From the NCBI GenBank assembly GCA_902796095.1, contig CADBNP010000150.1, positions 1-7,504 on the forward strand: a stretch of 7,504 nt of DNA, written 5' to 3'. A model generated the notes under the pieces. That model searched no databases. It had not been told where the DNA came from and worked only from the letters and a program-made list of their open reading frames with translations. The stretch is from an uncultured Aeromonadales bacterium. Its GTDB lineage: Bacteria; Pseudomonadota; Gammaproteobacteria; Enterobacterales; Succinivibrionaceae. Each line of letters opens with the position of its first letter. Positions within the stretch are counted from its first letter, which is position 1. Shown here in pieces: positions 6,146-7,504 of the stretch. A program made the translations under genes and the position numbers.

Positions 6146-6793
6146 ATGAACAGTAATGAGTCAGACAGCAGAAAAAAGTCAGTAAAACCAGTTCTAATCA
6201 TATATCTGTTCGGAACCGCAGTTATAATTGCTGTTGCCATTATGCTGTTCCTGTTTAATATTCCGGGTACCGGCAACAATGCAGTACATATCGATAAATC
6301 AAATTTTTCGACGCACAAGTCAGCGACTTCCGGAAATAGCGGAGGATCAAAAATGTTTTCAGGAAAGAAAATCGTAGGGAAGAAAATCAAAAAGGAAGAT
6401 ATAAGGGAATTCTTCTTCACCTATGATTCATCAACAAATCCCCCGTATTTTCAACGCTACAGACTCTATAGAGAGAACGGAGATTATTTTTTCTACCATG
6501 AAAAAAGAGAAGGAGATCACTGGCCTCTGACACAAAAGGACATTTCTGTATCCGGTACCAGAAAGCTTACCGATGAAGAGTTTTTAAAATTCTACATTCT
6601 TATTGAAGGCGGCACAGTCGAAAAAAGAAAAGAACATTTAGAATCCGGAGGTTCGGGTCCATGGCTGTTTCTGTACTGGGACGGTGACCGGGACGTTTAT
6701 CAGGAATACACCTTTGAATCGTATGACAGGCAGAATAAGTTTCAGAAACTCTGCGAAGAATACGCAGCTGCCACAGAGGAGACGGCAGCATGA
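6146..6793 (+). CDS. Single-pass membrane protein of unknown function
   Basis: 215 residues. A short polar, basic N-terminus (MNSNESDSRKKSVK) is followed by one transmembrane helix at about 16-38 (VLIIYLFGTAVIIAVAIMLF), then a Ser/Gly/Lys-rich linker to about 82. The positive charges before the helix suggest that the C-terminal domain is outside the cytoplasm. The domain at 83-206 is compact alpha/beta: DIREFFFTYD (85-94), aromatic strands YFQRYRLYRENGDYFFYHEK (101-120), LTDEEFLKFYILIEGG (141-156), GPWLFLYWDGD (171-181), YQEYTFESYD (185-194) and a final helix with one Cys (203). I do not recognise a named family, but the GPWxxLYW element and well-ordered strands suggest a conserved domain. 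The gene stands alone, with 352 or more bases free on each side of it. Confidence 0.6.
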   Translation: MNSNESDSRKKSVKPVLIIYLFGTAVIIAVAIMLFLFNIPGTGNNAVHIDKSNFSTHKSATSGNSGGSKMFSGKKIVGKKIKKEDIREFFFTYDSSTNPPYFQRYRLYRENGDYFFYHEKREGDHWPLTQKDISVSGTRKLTDEEFLKFYILIEGGTVEKRKEHLESGGSGPWLFLYWDGDRDVYQEYTFESYDRQNKFQKLCEEYAAATEETAA

Positions 6794-7171
6794 AGAGACT
6801 AAAATAATCCTCAGACGCTCTGCGCTGAAGATATCGGAAAAGTATGCTGCGGATCAGAATATCATGGCTCACCGCAAATAGCACCCATGACTGGATCTGC
6901 AGAATTTAACAGTCTGACAGCAATATTTAAAATCAGGATCTGTTCTTCCAGGAAGATTCTGCCGGAACAAACCTGACTGCCGCCACCTGCCGTTTGGTAT
7001 ATGCAGGCTGAAGAATGGAGCTCTCCTGAACAGATTCTCCTGTCGCAAACCATTATTCAACAGGAGAAATCCGTACAGACTGAAGACACCACAATCAGTG
7101 ACAGACTGAATCACCCATCAAAAAACCATTCAGTAAAAAGTTCATGAATTGCTCAACTTATACACCGGATC
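6794..7171. other. Spacer without a convincing gene; contains a 9-bp inverted repeat
   Basis: No start with a good ribosome binding site introduces a believable protein on either strand. One plus-strand frame is readable from 6803 to TGA 6974-6976 and again to TGA 7145-7147 (for example EEWSSPEQILLSQTIIQQEK), which may be decayed coding DNA or chance. An inverted repeat lies at 7035-7068. No T-rich terminator was found for either flanking gene. Confidence 0.4.
7035..7068. repeat. 9-bp perfect inverted repeat
   Basis: TTCTCCTGT (7035-7043) and ACAGGAGAA (7060-7068) are exact reverse complements separated by 16 bases. A partial direct copy of the first arm (TCTCCTG, 7022-7028) lies just upstream and could compete for pairing. 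There is no T run, so a simple terminator is unlikely; a protein-binding site or RNA structure is possible. Confidence 0.4.
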
Positions 7172-7504
7172 TCAGTCTCCTTTAAGAAAATCGTCAATGC
7201 TCTTCTTTTCTTCCTTTTTCTGATCTTTATTATTATCTTCTGAAAAAAGAGAGCCGAAAATATCATTGAAACTGAGGGACTGCGGCTCCTGCCCCCGTGT
7301 CGAACCGGAAACATCATGATCAGAAAGAGACGGATCAATAACATGATCCGGTTTGTTAGCGGCAGGATCAGATACCGCCCTGCTCTGTTCCCGATTGTCA
7401 TCTGTTTTGCGATCCGTTCTCTCAGGCACAGTATTCACAGCTTCCGCATCTGACGGCTGATTTTCATTTCCGGTGCGGGTATCTCCGGAACTTCCGGATA
7501 TGCC
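7172..7504 (-). CDS. C-terminal disordered tail of a protein starting beyond the right edge
   Basis: The frame is open from the window edge to TGA 7174-7172, giving 110 residues. There is no ATG in the frame; the GTG at 7438 is most likely an internal Val. The sequence is hydrophilic and almost certainly disordered: rich in Ser, Asp, Asn, Gly, Pro, Arg and Lys, with no cysteine. Two short amphipathic motifs interrupt it near the end, LSFNDIFGSLFSED and the terminal SIDDFLKGD, separated by a Lys/Glu run (KDQKKEEKK). Such tails often serve as linkers or docking segments of larger membrane or scaffold proteins. The family cannot be named from this part. A second minus-strand frame is also open across 7153-7401 but has unnatural composition. 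Confidence 0.6.
   Translation of the reverse strand, partial: GISGSSGDTRTGNENQPSDAEAVNTVPERTDRKTDDNREQSRAVSDPAANKPDHVIDPSLSDHDVSGSTRGQEPQSLSFNDIFGSLFSEDNNKDQKKEEKKSIDDFLKGD

Noticed and set aside
7153..7401. Alternative minus-strand frame overlapping the 7172-7504 tail
   Set aside because: Its composition (runs of Ile, Leu, Arg and Lys) is that of an out-of-frame reading, and the other frame continues cleanly to the window edge.

Overview
The window looks like accessory or lineage-specific chromosome from a Gram-negative bacterium, most likely a gut or rumen gammaproteobacterium of the Succinivibrionaceae type. That is an inference. It rests on a DUF1703-type AAA-ATPase/PD-(D/E)XK protein tail, a type IVa-pilin-like protein, a FlgT-N/YdgA-like envelope protein, classical Sec signal peptides and Shine-Dalgarno sites, and a moderate GC content judged by eye. 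No rRNA, tRNA, CRISPR array or intact insertion sequence is visible.

Layout, left to right. (1) 3-410 (+) is the 3' end of a DUF1703-type gene. (2) 411-571 is an AT-rich convergent spacer, followed by a small uncertain minus-strand reading frame (572-739, open back to 841). (3) 810-2690 (-) encodes a 626-residue secreted protein with a ClpP/crotonase-fold serine-protease-like domain of the COG3904 kind and a long helical tail carrying three CRxxxC modules. (4) 2704-3383 is a long divergent spacer with traces of a degraded gene on the plus strand. (5) 3393-5126 (+) encodes a 577-residue exported protein whose N-terminus resembles FlgT-N and whose C-terminus resembles YdgA/DUF945. (6) 5244-5756 (-) encodes a 170-residue pilin-like protein. 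It keeps a pilin-type globular domain and C-terminal cysteine pair but has an ordinary Sec signal peptide in place of the prepilin leader. Its leader contains competing hairpins. (7) 6146-6793 (+) encodes a 215-residue single-pass membrane protein of unknown function. (8) 6794-7171 is a spacer without a convincing gene. (9) 7172-7504 (-) is the disordered C-terminal tail of a protein that starts beyond the right edge.

The genes alternate strand and are separated by long spacers, so each is probably its own transcription unit rather than part of an operon. The four complete genes are all predicted to be exported or membrane anchored, so the common theme is the cell envelope or periplasm. Nothing in the sequence proves that they act together. 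The most unusual items are the Sec-exported pilin-like protein with its switch-like leader, the secreted ClpP-like protein with triplicated CRxxxC modules, and the FlgT-N/YdgA-like combination.
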